Shown: positions 1 to 8,409 of the stretch, piece after piece
How the letters are laid out: each line of letters starts with the position of its first letter
How positions within the stretch are numbered: the stretch's first letter is position 1
Assembly: GCF_900091555.1 (NCBI RefSeq)
Contig: NZ_FMCX01000001.1
Location: 1,240,001 to 1,304,000, forward strand
Source of the DNA: Micromonospora mirobrigensis
GTDB taxonomy: Bacteria > Actinomycetota > Actinomycetes > Mycobacteriales > Micromonosporaceae
Reading direction: 5' to 3'
DNA: 64,000 nucleotides
The notes under the pieces: generated by a model
What the model was told of the DNA's origin: nothing
Databases searched by the model: none
Seen by the model: the letters and a program-made list of their open reading frames with translations, nothing else
Position numbers and translations under genes: made by a program

Positions 1-2
1 AC

Positions 3-272
3 CGGCCGATGGACGGGGGCACCTGGACCGGCTGGCGGTGCGGGGCGCGGATCGTCGCCGGGATGACGCCACCGCTGGGGGACGGCTATCCGGCGGACCT
101 GCCGGCGTACTGGTCGGTGTGGTTCGCGGTGGCCGACGCCGACGCCACGGCGGCCCGCGCCGCCGAGCTGGGCGGCACGATCCTGGTGCCGCCGCGGGAC
201 ATCGCGCAGGGCCGGCAGGCCGCCCTCCGCGACCCGGCCGGCGCGCTCTTCTCGATCATCGCCCGCCCGTAG
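3..272 (+). CDS. VOC (glyoxalase-like) family protein, 5' end outside window
   Basis: This is the C-terminal part of a vicinal-oxygen-chelate fold protein. The reading frame is open to the left edge, so the true start lies outside the window; the ATG at 9 is probably internal. The visible part has the family pattern: a strand (WFAVADADA), a helix with AAELGG, then the strand with ILVPPRDI and the terminal DPAGALFSII segment. The substrate cannot be told from sequence. The TAG stop at 270-272 shares its G with the first base of the 60-nt intergenic repeat. The gene converges on the cobalamin transporter ATPase. Confidence 0.75.
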   Translation, partial: RPMDGGTWTGWRCGARIVAGMTPPLGDGYPADLPAYWSVWFAVADADATAARAAELGGTILVPPRDIAQGRQAALRDPAGALFSIIARP

Positions 273-331
273 GTGTTAACAGGGGGCCCTTCCTATACCG
301 GAGGCGTTAAGAGGGGGCCCCTGCTTCCACC
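272..331 (+). repeat. 60-nt GGTG...CACC intergenic repeat, copy 1
   Basis: This is one of seven copies in the window. It has GGTG/CACC ends and two direct modules close to TTAACAGGGGGCCCCTG, 31 nt apart; each module holds a GGGGCCCC palindrome, so the two can also pair with each other as a hairpin. It lies between convergent genes. On the plus strand it begins inside the VOC stop codon. On the minus strand it is translated as the last 17 residues of the BtuD-like protein and supplies its TAA stop. Confidence 0.93.
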
Positions 332-1139
332 CCCGGCGGACGGGGACCACGAGGGGGCCGTGCTCGCCGGGGACGACCCGGACGTTGGCCCGGTAGTGGC
401 GGGCGAGCAGCTCCTCGGTGAGCACCTCGTCCGGCGGGCCGGCGGCGACCACTCGGCCGGCGTCGAGCAGGACGAGGCGGTCGGCGTACTCGCCGGCGAT
501 GGAGAGGTCGTGCATGGTGGCGAGCACGGTCAGGCCGTGCTCCCGGCGGAGCTGGTCGACCAGCTCCAGCACCTCCTGCTGGTGGCCGATGTCCAGGGCA
601 CTGGTCGGCTCGTCGAGCAGCAACAGGGTGGCGCCCTGGGCGAGCGCCCGGGCCAGGAAGACCCGCTGCCGTTCGCCGCCGGAGAGGGTGGCCAGCTCCC
701 GGCTGCGGAAGGCGTCCAGGTCCAGCCGGGCCAGCACGTCGTGCACGGCGCCCAGGTCGGCGGCCGACTCCCGGCCCAGCGGGGCGATGTACGGGGTGCG
801 CCCGAGCAGCACGTAGTCCAGCACCGACATGCCGGCCGGCACCGCCGGGGACTGCGCCACGGTGGCCACCACCCGGGCCCGCTGGCGGGGTTTCAGGGCC
901 CGGATCGGCGTACCGAAGAGGGTGACCGCCGGGCCGGCGGGCAGCAGGCCGCCGACGGCGCGCAACAGGGTCGACTTGCCGGCGCCGTTCGGGCCGATCA
1001 CGGTGACCCACTCACCGGCGGCGACGGTCAGGTCGACGCCGGTGAGGATCGGCACCCGGTCCAGGGTCACGTGCAGGTCCCGCACCTCGACGGCCACGGC
1101 GGTCGGGCTCACGGCACCCGCCGGCTCGCGCCCGGTCAC
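276..1139 (-). CDS. btuD: Cobalamin-type ABC transporter ATP-binding protein
   Basis: Cytoplasmic ATPase of the BtuCDF/FecE importer family, 287 aa. The Walker A motif GPNGAGKST is at about residues 49-57, the signature LSGGERQR at 152-159 and Walker B LLLLDEP at 172-178. The GTG start at 1139 overlaps the permease stop as GTGA, so the two are translationally coupled. The specificity call, cobalamin or corrinoid, rests on the riboswitch ahead of the operon; siderophore uptake is the alternative from sequence alone. The oddity is the C-terminus: the last 17 residues (WKQGPPLNASGIGRAPC) and the TAA stop are encoded by the intergenic repeat, so the original end appears to have been replaced. Confidence 0.9.
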   Translation of the reverse strand: MTGREPAGAVSPTAVAVEVRDLHVTLDRVPILTGVDLTVAAGEWVTVIGPNGAGKSTLLRAVGGLLPAGPAVTLFGTPIRALKPRQRARVVATVAQSPAVPAGMSVLDYVLLGRTPYIAPLGRESAADLGAVHDVLARLDLDAFRSRELATLSGGERQRVFLARALAQGATLLLLDEPTSALDIGHQQEVLELVDQLRREHGLTVLATMHDLSIAGEYADRLVLLDAGRVVAAGPPDEVLTEELLARHYRANVRVVPGEHGPLVVPVRRGWKQGPPLNASGIGRAPC

Positions 1140-2356
1140 GGGAAGACCCGCCGGGCGGTCCGCAGGATCAGCACGAAGAACGGGCCGCCGAGCAGGGCGG
1201 TGACCACGCCGATCGGGATCTCCTGCGGGGCGGCGGCGGTCCGGGCCACCACGTCGGTCAGGGCCAGGAAGGCGCCGCCGAAGAGCATGGAGAGCGGCAG
1301 CACCACCCGGTAGCTGGAGCCGGCCAGCATCCGTACGGTGTGCGGCACGATGATCCCGACGAAGCCGATCAGGCCGGAGGCGGAGACGGCGGCGGCGGTG
1401 CCCAGCGAGGCGGCGGCGATCAGCAGGTAGCGGGAGCGTTGCGGGTGCAGCCCGAGGCTGGTCGCCTCGTCGTCGCCGAGGGAGAGCACGTCGAGTTCCC
1501 GCCGGTGCAGCAGCACCACCACGGCGGTGACCGCGAAGTACGGCAGGACCAGCCGGACGTCCTCCCAGCCGGCGGTGGCGAGCCGGCCGAGCAGCCAGGA
1601 GTAGACCGGCTGGATGGTGTCGGCGTGCCGTTGCAGCAGGTACGTCTGGCCGGCGGCGAGGAACGCGGAGACGGCCACCCCGGCCAGGATGAGGGTGGCC
1701 GGGGAGCGGTCCCGTCCGCCGGCCGCCCCGAGCAGGTACGTCATCAGCACCGCCCCGAGCGAGCCGACGAACGCGGCCAGCGGCACGGTCAGCGACATCC
1801 CGGTGAACACCTCGACGTTCGCCCCGAGGACGATCGCCACGGTCACCGCGAGTCCGGCGCCGGCCGCCACGCCCAGCAGGTACGGGTCGGCGAGCGGGTT
1901 GCGGAACACCCCCTGGTACGCCCCGCCGGCGAGGGCGAGCAGCGCCCCGACCAGCAGCCCGAGCACCGCCCGGGGCAGCCGCAGCTCGGTGACGATGGCG
2001 ATCTCGCTCGCGCTGAGCCCGCTGTCCAGGTGCACCCCGGGGAACAGGTTGAGCAGCTCGACGGCGACGCTGCCGGCGGGCAGGCTGACCGGTCCCAGCG
2101 AGACGCCGGCGACCAGCGCCACCAGGACGGCGGCGATGCCGGCGACCAGCCAGCGCAGTCGCAGCCCGGCCGGCCGGGCCGTCGCACCCGGCCCGGCCGG
2201 GGGCCGCTCGGCGCCACCGGACCCGGCGGTGGCGCCACCCGGCTGGGCGGCGGCGCCCGGCCCGGCGGCGGGGGGACCGGTCACGGGCACGCCGGCCGGC
2301 CGGGGCGTACGGGACGCCCCGGCCGGCCGGTCGGGCTCCGTGGGTCGCACGGTCAC
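1136..2356 (-). CDS. btuC: FecCD/BtuC-family ABC transporter permease
   Basis: Integral membrane channel subunit of the corrinoid importer, 406 aa. The first 60 or so residues are a Pro/Gly/Ala-rich tail not usual for the family. From LRWLVAGIAAVLVALVAGV onward there are the many hydrophobic segments expected of the roughly 10-helix BtuC fold, with the family segment RLPRAVLGLLVGALLALAGG and GLIGFVGIIVPHTVRML near the coupling helix. It starts 13 nt after the binding-protein gene and overlaps the ATPase start by 4 nt. A start further downstream, giving a protein without the low-complexity tail, is possible. Confidence 0.9.
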   Translation of the reverse strand: MTVRPTEPDRPAGASRTPRPAGVPVTGPPAAGPGAAAQPGGATAGSGGAERPPAGPGATARPAGLRLRWLVAGIAAVLVALVAGVSLGPVSLPAGSVAVELLNLFPGVHLDSGLSASEIAIVTELRLPRAVLGLLVGALLALAGGAYQGVFRNPLADPYLLGVAAGAGLAVTVAIVLGANVEVFTGMSLTVPLAAFVGSLGAVLMTYLLGAAGGRDRSPATLILAGVAVSAFLAAGQTYLLQRHADTIQPVYSWLLGRLATAGWEDVRLVLPYFAVTAVVVLLHRRELDVLSLGDDEATSLGLHPQRSRYLLIAAASLGTAAAVSASGLIGFVGIIVPHTVRMLAGSSYRVVLPLSMLFGGAFLALTDVVARTAAAPQEIPIGVVTALLGGPFFVLILRTARRVFP

Positions 2357-2369
2357 CGGTGGTGGACCG

Positions 2370-3308
2370 TCACGCGGGCACCTTGGCGACCGCGTCGACG
2401 ATCGCGCGGACCTGGTCGACGACGCGCGGGCCCCAGCGGGAGGCGATGTCGTCGTCGAGGGCGACCACCTGGTTGTTCTTGACGGCGGTGAGGCCGGCCC
2501 AGCCGCTGCGCGCCTTGAGCTTCTCCGGCGACTGCTGGCAGCACCTGGTGTCGGCGAGGAAGACGAAGTCCGGGTCGGCCTTGACGATCACTTCCTGGGA
2601 GAGCTGCGGGTAGCCCATCGCCTTGCCGTCGGCGTCGGAGGCGTCGGCGATGTTCTCCAGGCCGGCCAGGGCGTAGAGCGAGCCGATGAAGGTCTTGCTG
2701 GTGGCGGTGTAGAGCTCCGGGCCCAGCTCGTGGAAGTAGGTCAGCTTCTCCGACCGCTGCGGCAGGTCCTTGACCAGCTTGGCGATGTCGTCGCGCATCC
2801 GCTGGGTGAGGTCGGTTGCCTCGGCCGGGTGGCCGGTGAGGGTGCCCAGGTCGGTGATCTGCCGGTAGGTGTCGTCGAGGGTGTTGGCGGCCGGGGCGAG
2901 CAGCACCGGGATCTTCAGCTTGGTGAGCTGGTCGACGATCTTGTTGGTGTCGTTGGAGAGCACCACCAGGTCGGGGCTCTTGCCGGCGATCGCCTCGGCG
3001 TTGGGCTGGAAGCCGGACAGGTCGCTCTTGGGCACCTCGGCCGGATAGTTCGACTGGTCGTCGACGGCGGTGACCTGCTTGCCGGCGCCGATGGCGAAGA
3101 GCATCTCGGTCGCGGTCGGCGACATCGAGACGATCTTCTCGGGGCGCTTGTCGAGGGTCAGCTTGCCGACCGTGGCGGGGAAGCTGGCGGCCGGGGAGTT
3201 CCCGCCGGCCGCTCCGGTGGTGTCCGAGCTCTTCTCGGCGCAGGCGCCGAGGGTCAGCGCGGCGGCCGCGAGCAGGGCGGCGAACACCCGGGGGGTACGT
3301 CTGGACAT
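2370..3308 (-). CDS. btuF: Cobalamin ABC transporter substrate-binding lipoprotein
   Basis: Extracellular lipid-anchored binding protein of the cluster-A/BtuF type, 312 aa. It has a signal peptide and the lipobox LTLGAC, with Cys at residue 23. The ATG at 3308 is preferred over the longer frame (to 3434) because it gives an intact lipobox and has an AGGAGGA ribosome site just upstream; the longer version would translate through the riboswitch leader. Motifs such as EKIVSMSPTATEMLFAIGAG and the late GWAGLTAVKNNQV are typical of the periplasmic-binding-protein-2 family. It is the first gene of the operon and the one directly controlled by the riboswitch. Confidence 0.92.
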   Translation of the reverse strand: MSRRTPRVFAALLAAAALTLGACAEKSSDTTGAAGGNSPAASFPATVGKLTLDKRPEKIVSMSPTATEMLFAIGAGKQVTAVDDQSNYPAEVPKSDLSGFQPNAEAIAGKSPDLVVLSNDTNKIVDQLTKLKIPVLLAPAANTLDDTYRQITDLGTLTGHPAEATDLTQRMRDDIAKLVKDLPQRSEKLTYFHELGPELYTATSKTFIGSLYALAGLENIADASDADGKAMGYPQLSQEVIVKADPDFVFLADTRCCQQSPEKLKARSGWAGLTAVKNNQVVALDDDIASRWGPRVVDQVRAIVDAVAKVPA

Positions 3309-3310
3309 CG

Positions 3311-3351
3311 GTCCTCCTGTCGGTCGAGGAGCGTGGTGCTTCGCCGACAGG
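3311..3351 (-). promoter_or_regulatory. RBS and candidate sequestering hairpin of btuF
   Basis: On the minus strand CCTGTCGG (3351-3344) pairs with CCGACAGG (3323-3316), an 8-bp stem. The 3' arm runs into the Shine-Dalgarno AGGAGGA, which ends about 2 nt before the ATG of btuF. This is the position expected for the expression platform of a translation-controlling cobalamin riboswitch. The stem is seen; its switching role is inferred. Confidence 0.6.
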
Positions 3352-3402
3352 GCGCAGGGGCCACCCGTCCGCGAGGCGCCCTTCCTCGAGAGCGCGTGTC
3401 GC

Positions 3403-3504
3403 GATCGTCCGCAGGCGACCTGGCTCGTCCCCACCCGTGTCCGGGCGGGGCATCACAGTTGCGGGACAGCGCCGGTTTCCCACCGGCTTCGCTGCGGGAC
3501 GATC
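3403..3504 (-). promoter_or_regulatory. Cobalamin riboswitch aptamer
   Basis: The minus strand reads AAGCCGGTGGGAAACCGGCG, CTGTCCCGCAACTGTGATGC and then GAGCCAGGTCGCC, in the order and spacing of the cobalamin aptamer, including the conserved B12 box and the CCCGCAACTGT core. The closing P1 helix is visible: GATCGTCCCGC at 3504-3494 pairs with GCGGACGATC at 3412-3403. It lies about 95 nt upstream of the btuF start. Rising cobalamin should shut down synthesis of the importer. Confidence 0.93.
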
Positions 3505-3586
3505 CGTGCCACGATAGCGCACGTCCGGGGACCGGCAGTGGGGTGGCGGGGGCCCGAGGGGGTGGCGGGCCCCCGCCGGTGCGAGG

Positions 3587-5449
3587 TCAGGAGGCGGTGA
3601 TGGTGACGTTGTCCACAGCCGCCTCGACCAGGCTGGCCGTGGCGGTGTCGGCGGCGTCGACCTGGATCCGGACGGACTGGCCGGCGTACGGGGTGAGGTC
3701 GAGGTTCGACACCGTCCAGGCGCCGTCGCGGTTGGTGGCCGCCCCGGCGACGTTGAGCAGGGTGGTGGTGCCGCCGTTGTGGATCACGCTGACCTTGAGG
3801 TAGTCCGCCGACGAGGCGTTCGAGCCGTGCGCCAGGTACCAGGCCAGCGAGAGGGTCAGGGTGCCGCTCGCCGGCAGGGTCACCGCCGGGGACCGGGCGC
3901 TGGTCACCCCGCCGTCGACGTCGTAGTCACCCGCCGCGGTGCCGGCGAGCCGGCCGGTGACCAGGTCGTTGCTGCCGGCGTACGGGGTGAGTTGCTTGGC
4001 CCCCGACGAGGTGGTGGCCTGTGCGGCGCCGCGTTCCCACGCCCCGGTGGTGGCGGTGTCGGTGCCGGCCGGGTTGGTCGTCCAGCCGGTCGCGGTCTCG
4101 AAGGTGTCCGACCAGACGGTGGTGCCACCACCGCCGGTGCCGCAGTACTGCGCCTGCTTCCCGATCGCCCGGTACGGGCAGTCGGCGTACTCCGACAGCA
4201 GCAGCACGGCCTCCTTGTTCCGGGAGGTCTGGGCGGGGATCACCTCGTCGGGCGGGTAGAAGCCGCCGCCGCTGGACGACCCCGGGTACATCTCGAAGGT
4301 GTACGCCCAGATGCCGTGGGTCGCCCACATCCAGTCGATGCTGGTGCCATCGGCGATGTACAGGTCGCTGGACTGCTCCGGGGTGTAGTTGTTGGTGGCC
4401 GCCAGCTGCTGGCCGATGGTGGCGAAGGTGTTGTACTGGTCGGCGTTCATCCCGGTGGCGGTGTTCGCGGTGGTGTAGCCGTACGGCCAGAGCACCAGCT
4501 CCGAGTAGGTGTGGAAGTCGATGTTCGCCTTGATCTGCTGCACCCCGCCGACCACCCGGCTGTTGACGAAGTTGCGCAGGGCAGACGTCTCGGGGGCGGA
4601 GAAGCCGGACGGGCCGCGGTAGGTGTCCGACGAGGTGGAGCCGGACGAGCCGCCGCAGCAGCCCCACTGGTACGACCAGTTCCGGTTCAGGTCGGTCCCG
4701 ACGTACGACGAGCCGCTGTTGGGCTGGCGGTTCTTCCGCCACGACCGGTACGACCCGGTGGCGATGTCGTACTCGCTGCCGTCGGGGTTGACGGTGGGGA
4801 CGATCCAGATCTCCCGGGAGTTGACGATGTTGGTGATCCGGGAGTCGGTGCCGTAGTTGTCGGTGAAGAGGTTGAGCAGATAGATCGCCATCTCGACGGT
4901 CAGGTGCTCGCGGGCGTGCTGCTGGGCGTTGAAGAGGATCTCCGGTTCGTTCTCGTCGGTGCCGACGTTGTCGGAGATCTTCACCGCCATCAGGTCCCGG
5001 CCCTCGTACGAGGTGCCGATGCTGGTCCGCCGGGCGATGGTCGGGTGGTCGGCGACCACCTGGTTGACCAGCGCGTTCAGCTCGGCGTAGTCGTGGTAGT
5101 TGGAGTCGGCGGACGGGAACGCCTGGTTGCCGACGTTGCCGGCGGGCGCCGGCGTGGTCTGGAGTTCCAGGGTGAAGCCGAGGCGCTGGATGGCCGCGAC
5201 CTCCCGCCGGGTGGCCGAGACGTACAGCCTGCCGTCCTCGACCAGGTCGATGGCGGCGCCGGTGCGGGCGACGGCGTCCCGGTCGGCGAGGGTGCGGGGG
5301 CCGACGACCCGGTAGGCGACGGCGGCCGGTTCGGCGGTGCGGTCCGGCGCCGGTCGTGCGGAGACCGGTGTGCCGGCGAGGGTGACGAGGCCGAGCCCGG
5401 CGGCGAGGGCGAGCGCCAGGCGGCGAAGGGTGGGCGTGCGGAGGGCCAT
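3587..5449 (-). CDS. Secreted M14 zinc carboxypeptidase with C-terminal jelly-roll-like domain
   Basis: Secreted metallocarboxypeptidase, 620 aa. An N-terminal signal peptide ends near residue 31 (PVSA). The M14 catalytic domain covers about 115-430, with zinc ligands H178 and E181 in QQHARE, H313 in DFHTYSE, substrate-anchoring DLNRNW near 253-258 and catalytic E386 in TFEMYP. The last 170 or so residues, after a Gly-rich linker, form a Trp/Thr/Asp-rich beta domain resembling MAM or carbohydrate-binding modules. The ATG at 5449 is chosen over one 30 nt upstream because of GAGGAGG just ahead of it. It is divergent from two secreted C39-like peptidases. Confidence 0.92.
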   Translation of the reverse strand: MALRTPTLRRLALALAAGLGLVTLAGTPVSARPAPDRTAEPAAVAYRVVGPRTLADRDAVARTGAAIDLVEDGRLYVSATRREVAAIQRLGFTLELQTTPAPAGNVGNQAFPSADSNYHDYAELNALVNQVVADHPTIARRTSIGTSYEGRDLMAVKISDNVGTDENEPEILFNAQQHAREHLTVEMAIYLLNLFTDNYGTDSRITNIVNSREIWIVPTVNPDGSEYDIATGSYRSWRKNRQPNSGSSYVGTDLNRNWSYQWGCCGGSSGSTSSDTYRGPSGFSAPETSALRNFVNSRVVGGVQQIKANIDFHTYSELVLWPYGYTTANTATGMNADQYNTFATIGQQLAATNNYTPEQSSDLYIADGTSIDWMWATHGIWAYTFEMYPGSSSGGGFYPPDEVIPAQTSRNKEAVLLLSEYADCPYRAIGKQAQYCGTGGGGTTVWSDTFETATGWTTNPAGTDTATTGAWERGAAQATTSSGAKQLTPYAGSNDLVTGRLAGTAAGDYDVDGGVTSARSPAVTLPASGTLTLSLAWYLAHGSNASSADYLKVSVIHNGGTTTLLNVAGAATNRDGAWTVSNLDLTPYAGQSVRIQVDAADTATASLVEAAVDNVTITAS

Positions 5450-5631
5450 GGATAACCTCCTCGGGGTCCTTGCGCACACTCCACCCGATCAATCAATTTA
5501 GATCAATATCGAGGCGTCATCCCGACCAGATCCTCATACCGGCAACAAGTTTCCATGCTTCGACCCCTGGCGAAACTTCCCTCCGGGCGGGACAGTGAAC
5601 GGCAAGGACGCCTCAGCACTGTGGAGCTGCC
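5450..5631. promoter_or_regulatory. Divergent promoter region of the secreted peptidases
   Basis: This is a 182-nt gap between divergent secreted-hydrolase genes. It is unusually AT-rich for the window around 5487-5510, with two direct GATCAAT copies 14 nt apart (5487-5493, 5501-5507). That fits promoter and operator elements for one or both sides. No standard -35/-10 pair could be assigned with confidence. Confidence 0.4.
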
Positions 5632-6969
5632 ATGGTCACGAACCCCCTGCGCACGGCCGCCCTCGCCGGCCTGACCGCACTCACCCTGCTCGGCACCACG
5701 GCACCGGCCGGAGCCGTCCGCCCGGCCACCGGCACGACCACCGTCACCCACGACGAGCAGATCACCTGGCAGGGCTGGTCCGGTGCCAGCCTCGGCGCCG
5801 GCACCACCGCCGGCACCACCGTCACCGCGACCGGGCTCGCCCTCGGCACCCCGGTCGGCACCATCGGGTACCGGGACCCGCACACCGGCACCCGGCGCAC
5901 CTGGGCGTACGGCACCTGGACCTCGCCGGTCACCCAGGTCGGCTTCGGGGCCACCGAGCTGGTCGCCTCGTGGAACGCCGACACCCCCGCCGGCACCTGG
6001 CTCCAGGTCGAGGTCCAGGGCACCTACACCACCGGCACCCGCACCCCCTGGTACGTCATGGGCCGCTGGGCCTCCGGCGACGCCGACATCAAGCGGACCA
6101 GCGTCGACAAGCAGACCGACAAGACCTCCAGCGTCTGGACCGACACCCTCGCCGTCGACGACCCGGCCGCCGGGGTGCTGCTCCGGGCCTACCAGCTCCG
6201 GCTCACCCTCTACCGGGACCCGACCCGGACCACGACGCCGGTGGTCCGCTCGGTCGGCGCGATGAGCTCGGCCGTACCCGACCGGTTCACCGTCACCCCC
6301 AGCGCCGGCGGGATCGCCTGGGGCACCGAACTGGCCGTACCCCGGCACTCGCAGGAGATCCACGCCGGGCACTACCCCGAGTACGACGGCGGCGGCGAGG
6401 CCTGGTGCTCGCCCACCTCCACCGAGATGGTGGTGGAGTACTGGGGCCGCGGGCCGTCCAGCACCGACACCGCCTGGGTGGACCCGAGCTATCCCGACCC
6501 AACGGTCAACCACGCCGCCCGGATGACCTACGACTACCAGTACGACGGCGCCGGCAACTGGCCGTTCAACACCGCCTACGCGGCCAGCTTCCCCGGCCTG
6601 GAGGCAAAGGTCACCCGGCTGCACTCGCTCGACGAGCTGGAACACTTCATCGCCGCCAGCATCCCCGTCGTGACCAGCCAGTCCTTCCTGGCCAGTGAGC
6701 TCGACGGTGCCGGCTACGGGACCGCCGGGCACCTGATGGTCGTGGTCGGCTTCACCGCCACCGGCGACGTCATCGTCAACGACCCGGCGTCGCCGAGCAA
6801 CGCCGCGGTCCGGCACGTCTACCCCCGCGCCCAGTTCGAGCAGATCTGGCTGCGCACGCAGCGGACCACCGCCAGCGGCGGCACCGGCAGCGGGTCCGGC
6901 GGAATCGTCTACCTGATCAAGCCGGCCGGCGTCGCCTGGCCGCAGGTGGCCGGCTCCACCAACTGGTGA
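5632..6969 (+). CDS. Secreted C39-like cysteine peptidase (first of tandem pair)
   Basis: Exported protein of 445 aa with a signal peptide (cleavage near residue 28). The C-terminal half carries a papain-like C39_2 domain with a likely catalytic triad: C259 in GEAWCSPTS, H367 in AGHLMVVVGF and D384 in VNDPAS. The N-terminal half (about 35-235) is a beta-rich domain of unknown role, with motifs HDEQITWQ and WYVMGRWASGD. It has exactly the same length as the next gene and aligns with it end to end, so the pair is a tandem duplication. The target is unknown; peptides or cell-wall cross-links are possible. Confidence 0.87.
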   Translation: MVTNPLRTAALAGLTALTLLGTTAPAGAVRPATGTTTVTHDEQITWQGWSGASLGAGTTAGTTVTATGLALGTPVGTIGYRDPHTGTRRTWAYGTWTSPVTQVGFGATELVASWNADTPAGTWLQVEVQGTYTTGTRTPWYVMGRWASGDADIKRTSVDKQTDKTSSVWTDTLAVDDPAAGVLLRAYQLRLTLYRDPTRTTTPVVRSVGAMSSAVPDRFTVTPSAGGIAWGTELAVPRHSQEIHAGHYPEYDGGGEAWCSPTSTEMVVEYWGRGPSSTDTAWVDPSYPDPTVNHAARMTYDYQYDGAGNWPFNTAYAASFPGLEAKVTRLHSLDELEHFIAASIPVVTSQSFLASELDGAGYGTAGHLMVVVGFTATGDVIVNDPASPSNAAVRHVYPRAQFEQIWLRTQRTTASGGTGSGSGGIVYLIKPAGVAWPQVAGSTNW

Positions 6970-7013
6970 CCCCGACCAACCCACCCCCGTCCACCTCACC
7001 TCGCGGAGTTCCG

Positions 7014-8351
7014 ATGGTCACACCGAAGCTGCGCGCGGTCGCCCTCGCCGGCGCCACCGCGCTCACCCTCCTCGCCCCCACCCCGGCCCGGGCCGACAAC
7101 AATCTCCCCGTGCCCACCCACGACGAACAGATCACCTGGCAGGAATGGTCCAGCCACCCCGACTGGCGTACCGGCGAACACCACGGGACGTACGCCATCC
7201 CCGGTCACCGCACCGGGATCACCATGGGCGAGCCGGCCGGAACCACCGAGTTCACCGACGAACACAGCGGCACCACCCGCACCTGGGAGTACGCCACCTG
7301 GACCTCCCCGCAGCGGCAGGTCGGCTTCGACGCCACCGAACTGGTCGCCTCCTGGAACGCCGAGACCCCGGCCGGCACCTGGATCCAGGTCGAGCTCCAG
7401 GGCACCTACAACACCGGCGACCACACCCCCTGGTACGTGATGGGCCGCTGGGCCTCCGGCGACCAGGACATCAAGCGGGCCACCCTGGACGGGCAGGGCG
7501 ACCCCTGGTCGAGCGTCTGGACCGACACCTTCGCCATCGACGACGCGAAGGCCGGCGTGCTGCTGCGGTCGTACCAGCTGAGGTTGAGCCTCTACCGGGC
7601 GCCCGGACAGGCCGCCTCCCCCCGGGTCCGGATGCTCGGCGCGATGGCCTCCAACGTGCCCGACCGGTTCACCGTCACCCCGAGCAGGGGTGGCATCGCC
7701 TGGGGCACCGAACTGCCCGTGCCACGCTACTCGCAGAACATCCACAGGGGCGAGTACCCCGAGTACGACAACGGCGGTGAGGCCTGGTGCTCACCGACCT
7801 CCACCGAGATGGTGGTCGAGTACTGGGGACGCAGGCCGTCGGCGGAGGACACCGCCTGGGTCGACCCGAGCTACGCCGACCCGACGGTCGACCACGCCGC
7901 CCGGATGACCTACGACCACGAGTACGAGGGCGCCGGCAACTGGCCGTTCAACACCGCGTACGCGGCCAGCTTCCCGGGCCTCGACGCCAAGGTCACCCGG
8001 CTGCACTCCCTCGACGAGGTGGAACGCTTCATCAAGGCTGGTATCCCGGTCGTCACCTCGCAGTCCTTCCTCGCCAGCGAACTGGACGGGGCCAACTACG
8101 GCACCGCCGGGCACCTGTTCGTGGTGGTCGGCTTCACCGCCGACGGGGACGTCATCGTCAACGACCCCGCCTCCTCCTCGGACGACGCCGTGCGCAACGT
8201 CTACCAGCGGGAGCAGTTCGAGCAGATCTGGCTGCGGACCAAGCGCTACCGGGCCAACGGCACGGTGGCCGGCGGCTCCGGCGGCATCGCGTACCTGATC
8301 AAGCCGGCCGACCGGCCCTGGCCCGTCATCCCCGGCTCCACCAACTGGTGA
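7014..8351 (+). CDS. Secreted C39-like cysteine peptidase (second of tandem pair)
   Basis: 445 aa, a paralogue of the preceding gene, with signal peptide (PARA near residue 27) and the same triad: Cys in GEAWCSPTS near 259, His in AGHLFVVVGF near 367 and Asp in VNDPAS near 384. The ATG at 7014 has GGAG about 7 nt upstream and gives a protein matching the paralogue from its first residues (MVT.KLR). It starts 44 nt after the first copy, so the two are probably cotranscribed. The TGA stop at 8349-8351 directly abuts a 60-nt repeat. Confidence 0.87.
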   Translation: MVTPKLRAVALAGATALTLLAPTPARADNNLPVPTHDEQITWQEWSSHPDWRTGEHHGTYAIPGHRTGITMGEPAGTTEFTDEHSGTTRTWEYATWTSPQRQVGFDATELVASWNAETPAGTWIQVELQGTYNTGDHTPWYVMGRWASGDQDIKRATLDGQGDPWSSVWTDTFAIDDAKAGVLLRSYQLRLSLYRAPGQAASPRVRMLGAMASNVPDRFTVTPSRGGIAWGTELPVPRYSQNIHRGEYPEYDNGGEAWCSPTSTEMVVEYWGRRPSAEDTAWVDPSYADPTVDHAARMTYDHEYEGAGNWPFNTAYAASFPGLDAKVTRLHSLDEVERFIKAGIPVVTSQSFLASELDGANYGTAGHLFVVVGFTADGDVIVNDPASSSDDAVRNVYQREQFEQIWLRTKRYRANGTVAGGSGGIAYLIKPADRPWPVIPGSTNW

Positions 8352-8409
8352 GGTGAAAGGAGGGGCCCCTTGTTAACGCATTCGGTATAGCAGGGGCCCC
8401 TTCTTAACG
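8352..8409 (-). repeat. 60-nt intergenic repeat, copy 2
   Basis: Minus-oriented copy, reading GGTGAAAGGAGGGG from the plus side and ending in TTCTTAACG. It starts at the base after the TGA of the second C39-like gene. At its other end the CGTTAA sequence provides the TAA stop of the convergent membrane-protein gene. Confidence 0.92.
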
